From the NCBI GenBank assembly GCA_948602995.1, contig CAPEBR010000007.1, positions 118,565 through 170,444 on the forward strand: DNA of 51,880 nt. Reading direction: 5' to 3'. Numbering within the stretch: position 1 is the stretch's first letter; the number at the start of each line of letters is the position of its first letter. Shown in pieces: positions 1-7,819 of the stretch. The notes under the pieces are model-generated. The model was not told where the DNA came from. It worked only from the letters and a program-made list of their open reading frames with translations, and ran no database searches. The stretch comes from an uncultured Dorea sp. GTDB lineage: Bacteria > Bacillota > Clostridia > Lachnospirales > Lachnospiraceae. Position numbers and translations under genes: made by a program.

Positions 1-2
1 TG

Positions 3-131
3 GAAACGGATAGCCTCATTGCAGAACATAATAAAGAAATAGAAAAGCTGAGCGCGGTATTTGATCAACAGATTAAAACGAAGGACATGGTAATTAAGAA
101 ACTAAAGGAAAGGCTAAAAGAATTATCTTAA
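3..131 (+). CDS. C-terminal end of an unknown protein (partial, cut by window start)
   Basis: An open frame runs from the window edge to a TAA stop and gives about 42 residues ending in KKLKERLKELS. The piece is charged, rich in Glu, Lys and Leu, and looks like a terminal coiled coil. Too little is visible to name a family. A strong hairpin follows about 20 bases after the stop, which supports this being a real gene end. It is the only plus-strand gene in the first 27 kb. Confidence 0.5.
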   Translation, partial: ETDSLIAEHNKEIEKLSAVFDQQIKTKDMVIKKLKERLKELS

Positions 132-153
132 ACTAAATCTTTTAAACGAATTT

Positions 154-193
154 ATGACTCCAGTGCAAAACGGGCATTTTGCGCCGGAGTCAT
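154..193. terminator. Probable bidirectional intrinsic terminator
   Basis: Nearly continuous stem: outer arms ATGACTCC/GGAGTCAT are perfect, inner arms GCAAAA/TTTTGC are perfect, and the loop is CGGGCA. T-rich sequence follows on the plus side and A-rich sequence precedes it. It lies between the end of the partial plus-strand gene and the end of the convergent MATE gene, so it can serve both. A second, weaker AGAGGGT/ACCCTCT hairpin lies at about 211-239. Confidence 0.6.
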
Positions 194-246
194 TTATAGA
201 CGATAAGAGCAGAGGGTTTTGTGGTATAGAAGACCCTCTCCATAGT

Positions 247-1626
247 TCAGTGCACTGCTTTTTCTCTCCATCTGCCTTTTTTATAAAAGATACTGGTTAT
301 CACTGCTCCCAGCACCCAGGAGAGCAGAAGTGATATAAAGATACAGGCTCTCTGTCCCTGGGGAAGCTCCGGGGTTTTGGTCAGGTGTACAAGACCGTAT
401 GCCAGGGGAACGCGGATGATGATTGTGCTCACCATGGAAATCCACATAGGCGTCATAGTGTCTCCGGCTCCGCGCATGACTCCGGACAGTGTCTGTGTCA
501 CAGCCACAGCCACGTAGCCTATTGCCAGGATCAGCATCATATTCATGCTCAGTGTTACCAGCTCGGACGTACTCGTGAAGATTCTCATTAGATGCTTTCC
601 GAATATCAGGATCAGCACTACGATCACTGCCGAGGTTCCCATTGCCATGGCTGTCCCCTGCTTTGCACCTTTTGATACACGCTCATATTCCCCGGCGCCC
701 ACATTCTGTCCGGCATAGGTTGTCATGGCCGTTCCAAAGGAGAAGTTCGGCATCATGGCAAAGCCGTCCACACGCATAACAATTACATTTGCTGCAATAA
801 ACAGTTCCCCGAAGCTGTTCGTAAGAGACTGCACCACCAGCATTGCCATGGACAGAATCGCCTGTGTCACGCCGGAAGGCACACCAAGCCGTATGATTCC
901 AGACATATGCATCTTTGACAGGCGCACATATTTCCACTCCAGCTCGAACAGATCTTTAAGCTTCGTAAGTCTCCAAAGGCAGAGAAGCGCGGAGATTGCC
1001 TGTGAAATTGCTGTAGCAAGGGCCACGCCTGCCACTCCCATATGGAACCTCGCGACAAACAGGAGATCCAGCGCAATATTCAGCCCGCTTGCAACCAGGA
1101 GATACAGAAGGGCTGACATGGAATCCCCCAGTCCCCGGAGAATCCCACTCAGAATATTGTAATATGCCATGCCTGCAATACCGAGGAACATAATCCTCAG
1201 ATAGGAGGTGCACCAGTCAATAATCGTCTCCGGCGTGCCAAGGAGTTCCAGAAGCGGCCTCGCCGCCAGCGTCGCCACTACCATAACGAGAAGTGACGCA
1301 GCCGCTGTCAGTACAATAGATGTTCCTATGGTTTTCGACAGCGCTTCCCTGTTCCTCGCTCCCAGATACTGGGATACCATGATCCCAGAGCCCATACTGA
1401 TTCCGATAAACAATACAATTAGGAGATTAAGAATCGGTCCGGCGCTCCCTACTGCTGCCAGTGCATTATCCCCTACAAACTGCCCGACAACAATGCTGTC
1501 CACAGTATTATAGAGCTGCTGCGCAATATTGCCGATCAGCATCGGTACTGTGAAAATCACAATATCCTCCCATGGCTTCCCCACTGTCATGTCCACGGGA
1601 GCAAATAGTTTCTTTAATCCGTTCAT
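247..1626 (-). CDS. MATE family multidrug/sodium efflux transporter
   Basis: Product of 459 residues with about twelve hydrophobic segments in the two-bundle MATE pattern. The N-terminal GKPWEDIVIFTVPMLIGNIAQ stretch and the YNTVDSIVVGQFVG segment are typical of the DinF/NorM-like clade. MATE proteins export cationic drugs or metabolites in exchange for Na+ or H+; the substrate cannot be told from sequence. A longer frame exists, but I chose the ATG at 1626. It starts two bases after the tag stop and has AAGGGG 11 bases upstream, inside the end of tag. It is the last gene of a tight tag-MATE unit. Confidence 0.9.
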   Translation of the reverse strand: MNGLKKLFAPVDMTVGKPWEDIVIFTVPMLIGNIAQQLYNTVDSIVVGQFVGDNALAAVGSAGPILNLLIVLFIGISMGSGIMVSQYLGARNREALSKTIGTSIVLTAAASLLVMVVATLAARPLLELLGTPETIIDWCTSYLRIMFLGIAGMAYYNILSGILRGLGDSMSALLYLLVASGLNIALDLLFVARFHMGVAGVALATAISQAISALLCLWRLTKLKDLFELEWKYVRLSKMHMSGIIRLGVPSGVTQAILSMAMLVVQSLTNSFGELFIAANVIVMRVDGFAMMPNFSFGTAMTTYAGQNVGAGEYERVSKGAKQGTAMAMGTSAVIVVLILIFGKHLMRIFTSTSELVTLSMNMMLILAIGYVAVAVTQTLSGVMRGAGDTMTPMWISMVSTIIIRVPLAYGLVHLTKTPELPQGQRACIFISLLLSWVLGAVITSIFYKKGRWREKAVH

Positions 1627-1628
1627 TC

Positions 1629-2201
1629 CTAAGCATTCCCCTTTTTCAGATGAAATAAAGAGCATTCTTTTTCATGGGAGTATATCACTCCGACCGCCTG
1701 CAGATAGGCATAGATAATCGTCGTTCCCACGAATTTCATGCCTCGCTTTTTCAGATCCGCAGAGATCCGGTCTGAAAGCTCTGAGCTTGCCTGTCCCACT
1801 TCGTATACTACCTTCCCGTCTGTCCAGTGCCAAAGGTAGTCTGAAAAGCTCTGAAACTCTCTCTGAATCTCACGGAAGATCCTGGCATTCGCAACAGCTG
1901 CCTGGATTTTCCGCCGGTTGCGGATAATATCCGGATTCCTTCGAAGCTCCTCCATGCGTTCCTCGTCATACCTGCAGACCTTTTCCAGGTCAAAGCCGTC
2001 AAAGGCCTTCCGGAAGTTTTCCCTCTTGTTTAAGACACACTCCCAGGACAGACCCGCCTGAAAGGACTCCAGTATCAGCATTTCGAATAATTTGTGATCA
2101 TCATACACCGGAACACCCCATTCATTGTCATGATACCGGATGTACTTTTCATTTTTTGGATTTACCCACTGGCAGCGTACTTTTCCGTCCTCCCACTCCA
2201 T
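1629..2201 (-). CDS. tag: DNA-3-methyladenine glycosylase I
   Basis: Base-excision repair enzyme that removes 3-methyladenine from alkylated DNA. The 190-residue length is normal for TAG. The zinc ligands known from the E. coli enzyme are all present: Cys10 (RCQW), His24 (YHDNEW), His176 and Cys180 (SHEKEC). Glu45 in LESFQAGLSW matches the base-recognition glutamate, and KKRGMKFVGTTIIYAYLQA is the family's C-terminal core. Start ATG with AAAGGAGG seven bases upstream. It lies 21 bases after the GH3 stop and 2 bases before the MATE start, so co-transcription is likely. Confidence 0.95.
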   Translation of the reverse strand: MEWEDGKVRCQWVNPKNEKYIRYHDNEWGVPVYDDHKLFEMLILESFQAGLSWECVLNKRENFRKAFDGFDLEKVCRYDEERMEELRRNPDIIRNRRKIQAAVANARIFREIQREFQSFSDYLWHWTDGKVVYEVGQASSELSDRISADLKKRGMKFVGTTIIYAYLQAVGVIYSHEKECSLFHLKKGNA

Positions 2202-2222
2202 TTTAGAACCTCCTTTGGCCTG

Positions 2223-4640
2223 CTAATCTATTTTCAAGATAAGTTCTAACACCCTGCGTGCGCAGGCAGCAATCTCTTCCTTAGTAATCAGCCCCTTATC
2301 CTGCGCCGCAAGGATGCGTTCCGGATATCCTGTGCCCATCTTAATATCATTGCCTGCCTTTGTCTCTTTATAGTGCTCCCCCTTCGTCCACCAGTCTGTA
2401 GTAACCACGCCCTGGTATGCCCATTCGCCCCGGAGTATCCCGGTAAGCAGATCCTTACTCTCGGATGCACGGCGTCCGTTAACGAGGTTGTAAGATGTCA
2501 TCAGAGCCCATGGCTGTGACTTCTTCACGCAGATCTCAAAGCCTTTTAAGTAAATCTCCCTGAGCGCCCGCTCGGAAACCCTGGAATCGCTGTTCTTCCG
2601 GTTTGTCTCCTTATTATTGCATGCAAAATGCTTCACTGTGGCAGCGATGTTCTGGGACTGGATCCCGTCCACCATGGCGGAAGCTATGGTTCCAGTCAGA
2701 ACCGGATCCTCGGACAAGTATTCAAAATTCCTCCCGCAGAGGGGGCTTCTGTGAATATTCATGGCTGGCGCCAGCCATACGGAGCAGTTGTTCTCCTTTA
2801 CCTCCTCTGCTGCCGCCCGGCCAACCTCCTTTACAAGCTGTCTGTTCCAGGTGGATGCAAGCATGGTGGAGCAGGGCCAGGCCGTAGTACAGACGCCGCA
2901 CTCCGGCGCGATACGAAGCCCCGCAGGGCCGTCTGCCGTCATAATGTCCGGCACACCGTATTCAGGAAGATTTCCAAAGCCAAAGGTATTGGCAACTCCG
3001 GTATTTGGCTGCCCTCCAAGAAGTTCCGCCATATCCTGCCTGGAAAGCTGCGCCATGAAATCATCAAGTGAGGCTTTTCCTGCTGCCACATCATCCAGCA
3101 GAATCTTCCCTGTATCCTCCTCTGCTGACAGCAGATGCCTGGAAACTGCCCTCACTGCCGGAAGCATACCCTCGGTCTCGTCCCCACTCCATCCAAGGCC
3201 ATTTTCCATATAGTCATCTGGCTCTGTCTGCACAAGTTCTTCGAAGGTACCGTCTGAGCGCATGCGCTTCGCAAGCTGGGCCGGCGCCGACCTGTGGGCC
3301 AGTCTGCAGACAATTCTGTCCTCTGAAAGCTCATATGTATAATCTGTCTTAAGGGCGTCCCGCACAGAGTTTCCCACGTAAATCCCGTAAGATCCCTTTT
3401 CCAGCACGTATGCGGCGTCCGATATTTTTCCTGTGTCATCATAGGACGCCATGATATCTGCATCAAATGCAATCGTCAGGATCTGCGTCTCCCCGGGCTT
3501 AAGAGTTTCCGTCTTCTCATATGCCGCAAGTTCCCTTGCAGGCTTTCCCAAAAGGCCGCCGGGAGCGCTGTAGTATACCTGCACGACTTCTTTTCCCTCG
3601 TAATCACCGATATTTTTTACCTGCACGCCTACAGCAATCTGTCCGTCTTTCTCTCCTGCCCATAATACCTCTGTCTGAAAGGAGGTATAGGACAGACCAA
3701 AGCCAAAGGGGTAGTTTACGCGCTTCGAAGCCCCGGGTATAGTCTCAAAGTACCGGTAGCCTACATAAATGTCTTCTGTGTATTCCACATAATCCGGGGA
3801 CTCGTGGAAATTGTATGTGGAGGGATAGTCTTCAATCGCTGCTGCGAAGGTGTCGGGAAGCTTACCTGACGGACTCTCTTCTCCCAGCAGGATATCTGCC
3901 ATGGCCAGTCCGCCCTCCATACCGCCCTGCCACGCCATGACTACAGAGGATATCTTCTCTTCTCTGGCAAACCAGTCTGTATCCACCATGCCGCCAACGT
4001 TGAGCACTACCGCAACATCCGAAAAGGACTGGCAGACAGCATCTACCATGGCTCTCTCGCCATTTGTCAAATAATAGTCCCCATCCTCGAATACAGCCTG
4101 ATTCTGCTTCGCCTGTTCGGCCTCACTGGAAATCTGTCCTTCGTATTCCACGCTCTGCCTGTCCCATCCCTCGCCGGAAAAGCGGCTGATTACAATTACT
4201 GCCATATCCGCATTCTCCCTGGCTTCCTTTAGAAGCCCTGGCGGAAGTTCCGGCTCTGCAGTCATGCCAGGTATAGCGCCGTTCCTGTACTGATGTTCTA
4301 CATTTTCTTTGTAAAATTGTGCCAGGGGTTCATACAGTTCGGCCGGCTCTTCCCTCATGAGCAGACCGTCGTACAGATTCCGCACATGGGAGACAGTAAC
4401 ATCACCGCTTCCGCCGCCGCCCTTTACATAGTCAAAAACACCCTTTCCGAACAGGGCCAGACGCGTCCCCTTCTTTACGGGAAGCATATGATTCTCATTT
4501 TTCAGGAGGACAATTCCTTCCCTCCCCGCTCTCCTGGCAAGCGCCAGATGTTCCTTTGATGCAGTAGCCTTTACCTGTCCTTCGCCCAGCGGCACATTAG
4601 GCTGAAACCTTGCCCGCACCCATTTTTTCATATCGCTCAT
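2223..4640 (-). CDS. Glycoside hydrolase family 3 beta-glucosidase with permuted domain order
   Basis: Product of 805 residues without a signal peptide, so probably cytoplasmic. The order is unusual. The GH3 C-type alpha/beta domain comes first (about 35-300, GREGIVLLKNENHMLPV). A fibronectin-like domain follows (about 340-420, NYPFGFGLSYTSF just before). The GH3 N-type TIM barrel is last (about 560-800, MTADGPAGLR, KHFACNNKETNR). The nucleophile is predicted to be Asp749 in GVVTTDWW. This reversed arrangement is known from Ruminococcus albus and Butyrivibrio beta-glucosidases, so the protein is probably intact. Start ATG with AAGGAG upstream. Its place between thiT and tag says little about the substrate; trimming imported beta-glucosides is a reasonable guess. 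Confidence 0.9.
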   Translation of the reverse strand: MSDMKKWVRARFQPNVPLGEGQVKATASKEHLALARRAGREGIVLLKNENHMLPVKKGTRLALFGKGVFDYVKGGGGSGDVTVSHVRNLYDGLLMREEPAELYEPLAQFYKENVEHQYRNGAIPGMTAEPELPPGLLKEARENADMAVIVISRFSGEGWDRQSVEYEGQISSEAEQAKQNQAVFEDGDYYLTNGERAMVDAVCQSFSDVAVVLNVGGMVDTDWFAREEKISSVVMAWQGGMEGGLAMADILLGEESPSGKLPDTFAAAIEDYPSTYNFHESPDYVEYTEDIYVGYRYFETIPGASKRVNYPFGFGLSYTSFQTEVLWAGEKDGQIAVGVQVKNIGDYEGKEVVQVYYSAPGGLLGKPARELAAYEKTETLKPGETQILTIAFDADIMASYDDTGKISDAAYVLEKGSYGIYVGNSVRDALKTDYTYELSEDRIVCRLAHRSAPAQLAKRMRSDGTFEELVQTEPDDYMENGLGWSGDETEGMLPAVRAVSRHLLSAEEDTGKILLDDVAAGKASLDDFMAQLSRQDMAELLGGQPNTGVANTFGFGNLPEYGVPDIMTADGPAGLRIAPECGVCTTAWPCSTMLASTWNRQLVKEVGRAAAEEVKENNCSVWLAPAMNIHRSPLCGRNFEYLSEDPVLTGTIASAMVDGIQSQNIAATVKHFACNNKETNRKNSDSRVSERALREIYLKGFEICVKKSQPWALMTSYNLVNGRRASESKDLLTGILRGEWAYQGVVTTDWWTKGEHYKETKAGNDIKMGTGYPERILAAQDKGLITKEEIAACARRVLELILKID

Positions 4641-4686
4641 TCTTTGTTCTCCTTTTACTTTATGTTACGATTCATGTACTTTTTCT

Positions 4687-5253
4687 TTATTCCATCGCCT
4701 GCCTCTTTACAAGCTTCAGTGCCCTGTTAACTGGCGGCAGTGATATGATAACCAGCGTGACAGCCGCCTCCGCGCCAAGGTATGTCCCCTGGTACAGGGA
4801 AGAATACACCCATGGATTCATCCCCTCCGGTGCATAAGAGGCAAAGAAAACCACACCGGATAATGTAGAGAAGATAAATCTTCCTAAAACACCGGCTATA
4901 TAGCCGGTCTGTAAACCATATTTCCTGTTGCAGAACAGGCCTGACAATCCCAGCGCCCCGAAAGCAAGCGGGTAGTCGAGGATTACCTGCGGAATCGACA
5001 GCATATAGGGATCCATGATAAACTGCAGGATGCCGAACGCGGCTCCGGCAGTGATGCTGCATCCTGCTCCGAACCAGTAGCCTGTCAGGCAGATAAATAA
5101 CATGGATAACAGTGTAACTGAACCGCCCATCGGCATCTCCCATACTTTTATATAGGAAGTAACTGTTGCAAGAGCGATCCCCATTGCTGAAAAAGCAAGT
5201 TTTTTGACGACAGAAAACGTACCTCTGCCTGTGATCAGATTCGTTTGTGACAT
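4687..5253 (-). CDS. thiT: ThiT, thiamine-binding S component of an ECF transporter
   Basis: Small integral membrane protein (188 residues, about six TM segments) that binds thiamine and works with the shared EcfA/A'/T energising module, which is not in this window. The signature YIKVWEMPMGGSVTLLSML, the GYWFG motif and the QFIMDPYMLSIPQVILDYP stretch match ThiT and include the conserved Trp/Tyr-rich binding region. Start ATG with AAAGGAG eight bases upstream. A complete TPP riboswitch ends at that ribosome binding site, which independently supports the thiamine assignment. The GH3 gene begins 46 bases downstream. Confidence 0.95.
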   Translation of the reverse strand: MSQTNLITGRGTFSVVKKLAFSAMGIALATVTSYIKVWEMPMGGSVTLLSMLFICLTGYWFGAGCSITAGAAFGILQFIMDPYMLSIPQVILDYPLAFGALGLSGLFCNRKYGLQTGYIAGVLGRFIFSTLSGVVFFASYAPEGMNPWVYSSLYQGTYLGAEAAVTLVIISLPPVNRALKLVKRQAME

Positions 5254-5270
5254 TATGAAATTCTCCTTTC

Positions 5271-5392
5271 CTTACGCCGGCATTACCCGGATCAAGTTTT
5301 GAGGGTCTGTATGCGAATGTATGCCCTGGTCTGCCCGCGCAGACAGTACATCATGTACATACATCTCAGCCATAATAAGCGCCCCTGTGTAC
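5271..5392 (-). promoter_or_regulatory. TPP (THI element) riboswitch in the thiT leader
   Basis: Reading the minus strand, the leader contains the THI-box landmarks in order: CAGGGGCGC, GGCTGAGATG, a variable hairpin, then ACCCTC, AACTTGATCCGGGTAATGCC and GGCGTAAGGAAAGG. These are the conserved thiamine-pyrophosphate aptamer segments. The 3' end merges directly into the AAAGGAG of thiT, and no separate T-tailed terminator hairpin lies between them. Control is therefore probably at translation initiation, with high TPP shutting thiamine uptake. Confidence 0.95.
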
Positions 5393-5399
5393 ATCTTAC

Positions 5400-5428
5400 A
5401 GAATAATTCCATACGCGAAAAATGTCAA
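5400..5428 (-). promoter_or_regulatory. Sigma-70 type promoter for thiT
   Basis: Minus strand TTGACA (5423-5428), 17-base spacer, TATTCT (5400-5405). The predicted transcript start, about 5393, coincides with the 5' edge of the TPP aptamer, which supports the assignment. Confidence 0.75.
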
Positions 5429-5453
5429 GAGTGAACCTCTAGTATAATCCACA

Positions 5454-5849
5454 CTAGTCCCCGAATTCCTCCCGGAGCTTATTCACCGTATCATACATAA
5501 CGGACAGACATTTTTCAAAATCGTCTTTTGTCACATTATAAAAATCGTCTCCCGGATATCTTGCATCATAATAAAAATCAGTCAGGTATGCCAGACCGAT
5601 CGTATCCAGTTTTAGTCCTGCTCTCATTGAATTTAACTTTGAAGCAATCTTCTTCATATTATGCTTCCTCAATAAATCGGCCACATCCTCATCAACAAAG
5701 ATTTTATCAAGATACCCCTTTAAATACTTTTCTGCAACCTGCTGACATTGTACTGCAAGCTGATTGTAAAATGTGCTTCCCGTGGCAAGTACAGACTCCA
5801 GATATTGCAAATCATTCCCGGCAATATCCAGATAGGTATTTCTGATCAT
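5454..5849 (-). CDS. HEPN domain protein, partner of MNT nucleotidyltransferase
   Basis: Product of 131 residues with the HEPN helix pattern (AVQCQQVAEKYLKGYL, YYDARYPGDDFY near residues 95-103). MNT/HEPN pairs are widespread and several act as toxin-antitoxin modules, in which a HEPN RNase is controlled by nucleotidyl transfer. The RNase motif R-x4-6-H is not visible: the only histidine (His63) sits in LLRKHN, with Arg just two residues before it. It may therefore be a non-nuclease relative (COG1895-like) rather than an active HepT toxin. The start ATG overlaps the MNT stop as ATGA, a sign of translational coupling. Confidence 0.8.
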   Translation of the reverse strand: MIRNTYLDIAGNDLQYLESVLATGSTFYNQLAVQCQQVAEKYLKGYLDKIFVDEDVADLLRKHNMKKIASKLNSMRAGLKLDTIGLAYLTDFYYDARYPGDDFYNVTKDDFEKCLSVMYDTVNKLREEFGD

Positions 5850-6214
5850 CCAATCACCTCCAAAATCATCTTTTTTTCATGTTTAACGATATTCTCAAAA
5901 ACATTCTGCATCTCTTCTGATGCTTCATTTTTATAGACAATATCTGTTTTGACGCCATTTACTGGTTCATCCAATGACCAGCGGATATCAGCAGCAAGAG
6001 CTCTGTCACTGATTTTCTGATCTGTAACTACTAAAAGATCCACGTCACTGCTGCTCCTGACATCTCCCCGTGCACAGCTTCCGAAAAGATAGATCCTTTT
6101 CAGGCCCTTAATGTCTGCCTCCAGCAGGAAGCGTATATCATGTTCAATTTTCTCAACAAACCTGCCAGGCAGATTTTCATAATTTTCTTTATATATTTTA
6201 ACATTTTGATTCAA
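5846..6214 (-). CDS. Minimal nucleotidyltransferase (MNT), Pol-beta superfamily
   Basis: Product of 122 residues. The active-site signature GSCARGDVRSSSDVDLLV (residues 45-62) has the Gly-Ser and the two metal-binding aspartates Asp57 and Asp59. The third acidic residue is Asp91 in KTDIVY. Proteins of this kind transfer nucleotides to a HEPN partner, encoded four bases overlapped downstream. The ATG has GGAGG ten bases upstream. The pair has no other genes attached and is preceded by a possible promoter and a small repeat element, so it looks like a self-contained cassette. Confidence 0.88.
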   Translation of the reverse strand: MNQNVKIYKENYENLPGRFVEKIEHDIRFLLEADIKGLKRIYLFGSCARGDVRSSSDVDLLVVTDQKISDRALAADIRWSLDEPVNGVKTDIVYKNEASEEMQNVFENIVKHEKKMILEVIG

Positions 6215-6257
6215 GACGCTGCCTCCAAATATTTATTGCAAATTTTTCCTGCCTACT

Positions 6258-6286
6258 ATTATATCTTATCATATAAATGATGAAAG
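6258..6286 (-). promoter_or_regulatory. Possible promoter of the MNT/HEPN pair
   Basis: Minus strand TATAAT (6258-6263) preceded at 17 bases by CTTTCA (6281-6286), a weak -35. The -35 lies inside one arm of the hairpin at 6279-6314. The -10 is consensus; the assignment rests mainly on it. Confidence 0.4.
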
Positions 6287-6314
6287 CGTCAAAATACCTT
6301 TTGACGCTTTCATC
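6279..6314. repeat. 16-bp perfect hairpin upstream of the MNT gene
   Basis: GATGAAAGCGTCAAAA is followed by a 4-base loop and its exact complement. The stem joins the end of the repeat element at 6311-6418 and overlaps the presumed MNT -35. It could end transcription coming from either side or mark an old insertion boundary. Confidence 0.6.
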
Positions 6315-6418
6315 CGCAAATCCATCCAAAATTCGCTCCGCGAATGGGATTTGCTCACTCCTGAATCACTTTCTTACAGGTCTGTGCAGTAAATGCACAG
6401 ACCTGTAAGAACAGTAAT
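6311..6418 (-). repeat. Small repeat element, copy A (decayed ends)
   Basis: On the minus strand it starts ATTACTGTTC, followed by the long hairpin CTTACAGGTCTGTGCA/TGCACAGACCTGTAAG around a GTAAA-type loop. Then come GTGATTCAGGAGTGAGCAAA, CCCATTCGCGGAGCGAATTT and GGATGGATTTGCG. The interior is almost identical to the copy at 35303-35435. The left terminal repeat is altered and the right one is missing. It lies just downstream of the shortened PMI-ROK gene. Confidence 0.85.
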
Positions 6419-6444
6419 TTTTAGCACCGTCCTTCGGAATTCCT

Positions 6445-7776
6445 TTAATAAGCCAGCAGCCCGGCCGCCCCGAGCACTGCGCAGTCTGCGTTACTGGCAA
6501 TGCAGACCGGGACAGGAATATATTTCCCGATCTCTCCTGTAATATCTACATCTTCCCAGTTTATACCGCCCAGGGAACAGACGGTTCCTCTCTTTTTGTC
6601 CACAGCTTCTGGCACTCCGATTCCTGCACCCACGCACTGGTCAACCGGAATCTGATGCTTCTCTAAAAGTGTTAGAGCCTTCCTTGCGATCTCACCGATC
6701 AGCTCGTCTGCGGGACGGGCGTTATCCATCCAGACGCGCTCACAGGCCAGGAGCTCCTGCCGGACGTCCACAAGCCCGATCCTCGCTTCATTTCCGCTGA
6801 TATCAATTCCAAGCTTTACCTGCGCCGCCTGTTCCCGGATAGTTGTAATCAGGGCGTCACAGGTTCCCTTAATCGTATACTTTCCGCTCCCGGCTGACAG
6901 GAAAAAGCTGTCGCCCTTCTTATATCCCAGTGTCTCACCCTGATTTGCAATCGTCCCCCCGCCGTCCAGTATGAGGATGCTGGCAAAGGATTCCTCCGAC
7001 ACCCTCCCAGTAAGCTTCTCCATGACCCTGCCGTCCAGATTCAGCTTATCCACTGTAAAGTAATCACAGTCCGCTACATGGGGATAACTGCTGTTGTCCT
7101 TAATAATCGGAATCCTCCTGGTGACCGCCAGCGCTTTCTCTATATGCAGATCCCTCTTTTTCCCGTCTTTCCCGACCCTCCCGTAATCATATACACGGTA
7201 TGTCACATTGGAGTTCTGCTGGATCTCGGCAATCAGGATATTTTTTCCAATGGCATGGATCGTACCTGACTCAATAAACAGTACGTCCCCCTTCTGCACC
7301 GGAACCGCATTCAGCACCTCCAAGAGCGTGTCCTTTCGAATCCGTTCCTCGAATTCCTCCCGGCTGATTTCCTTTTGGAACCCATAGTACAGAAATGCGT
7401 CCTCACCGGCATCCATCACATACCACATCTCCGTCTTTCCATACTGACCCTCATTTTTTAGGGCGTACTGGTTGTCCGGGTGAACCTGGATGGAGAGATT
7501 GTCTTTTGCATCAATGAATTTCGTCAGGATTGGAAACTCTTTAAATCTCCTGCAGTGAGTGCCGAGAACAGTCTTCCCCTCCCTGTCAATATACTCCTGC
7601 AGGGTCCATCCTGCATATACTCCGTTTGTAATGACGGACGGGCCGTCCGGATGACAGGAAAGCTCCCATGTCTCCGCCAGCACAGTTCCCCCGTATTCCT
7701 TTCCATATTCTTTTATAAGTCTGTCGCCGCCCCAGATATAGTCCTTGCAGCCTGGCTTTAATTTCAAGATACCCAT
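6445..7776 (-). CDS. manA: Class I mannose-6-phosphate isomerase fused to a truncated, degenerate ROK domain
   Basis: Residues 1-315 are a type I phosphomannose isomerase (Man6P to Fru6P, zinc dependent). The ligands Gln97, His99 (IQVHPDN), Glu116 (KTEMWYV) and His174 (ESGTIHAIG) are all visible. Residues 321-443 match the N-terminal half of a ROK sugar kinase or regulator (KLGIDISGNEARIGLVDV, GAGIGVPEAVD, CIASNADCAVLG). The ROK part looks non-catalytic: the DxGGT loop reads DISGN, the NDAN motif with the catalytic Asp reads SNAD, and the whole C-terminal lobe is missing. The stop is followed within 27 bases by repeat copy A. ATG with AGGGG upstream. As the last gene of the mannan locus it fits feeding mannose phosphate into glycolysis. 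Confidence 0.88.
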   Translation of the reverse strand: MGILKLKPGCKDYIWGGDRLIKEYGKEYGGTVLAETWELSCHPDGPSVITNGVYAGWTLQEYIDREGKTVLGTHCRRFKEFPILTKFIDAKDNLSIQVHPDNQYALKNEGQYGKTEMWYVMDAGEDAFLYYGFQKEISREEFEERIRKDTLLEVLNAVPVQKGDVLFIESGTIHAIGKNILIAEIQQNSNVTYRVYDYGRVGKDGKKRDLHIEKALAVTRRIPIIKDNSSYPHVADCDYFTVDKLNLDGRVMEKLTGRVSEESFASILILDGGGTIANQGETLGYKKGDSFFLSAGSGKYTIKGTCDALITTIREQAAQVKLGIDISGNEARIGLVDVRQELLACERVWMDNARPADELIGEIARKALTLLEKHQIPVDQCVGAGIGVPEAVDKKRGTVCSLGGINWEDVDITGEIGKYIPVPVCIASNADCAVLGAAGLLAY

Positions 7777-7819
7777 AGTTTTCCCCTATTCTTCCATTCT
7801 TTATAGCTGTTTCTGTACC

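Noticed and set aside
4661..4680. GTTACGATTCATG, resembling the repeat-family end
   Set aside because: One mismatch in a short motif with no partner end or duplicated flanks; probably chance.
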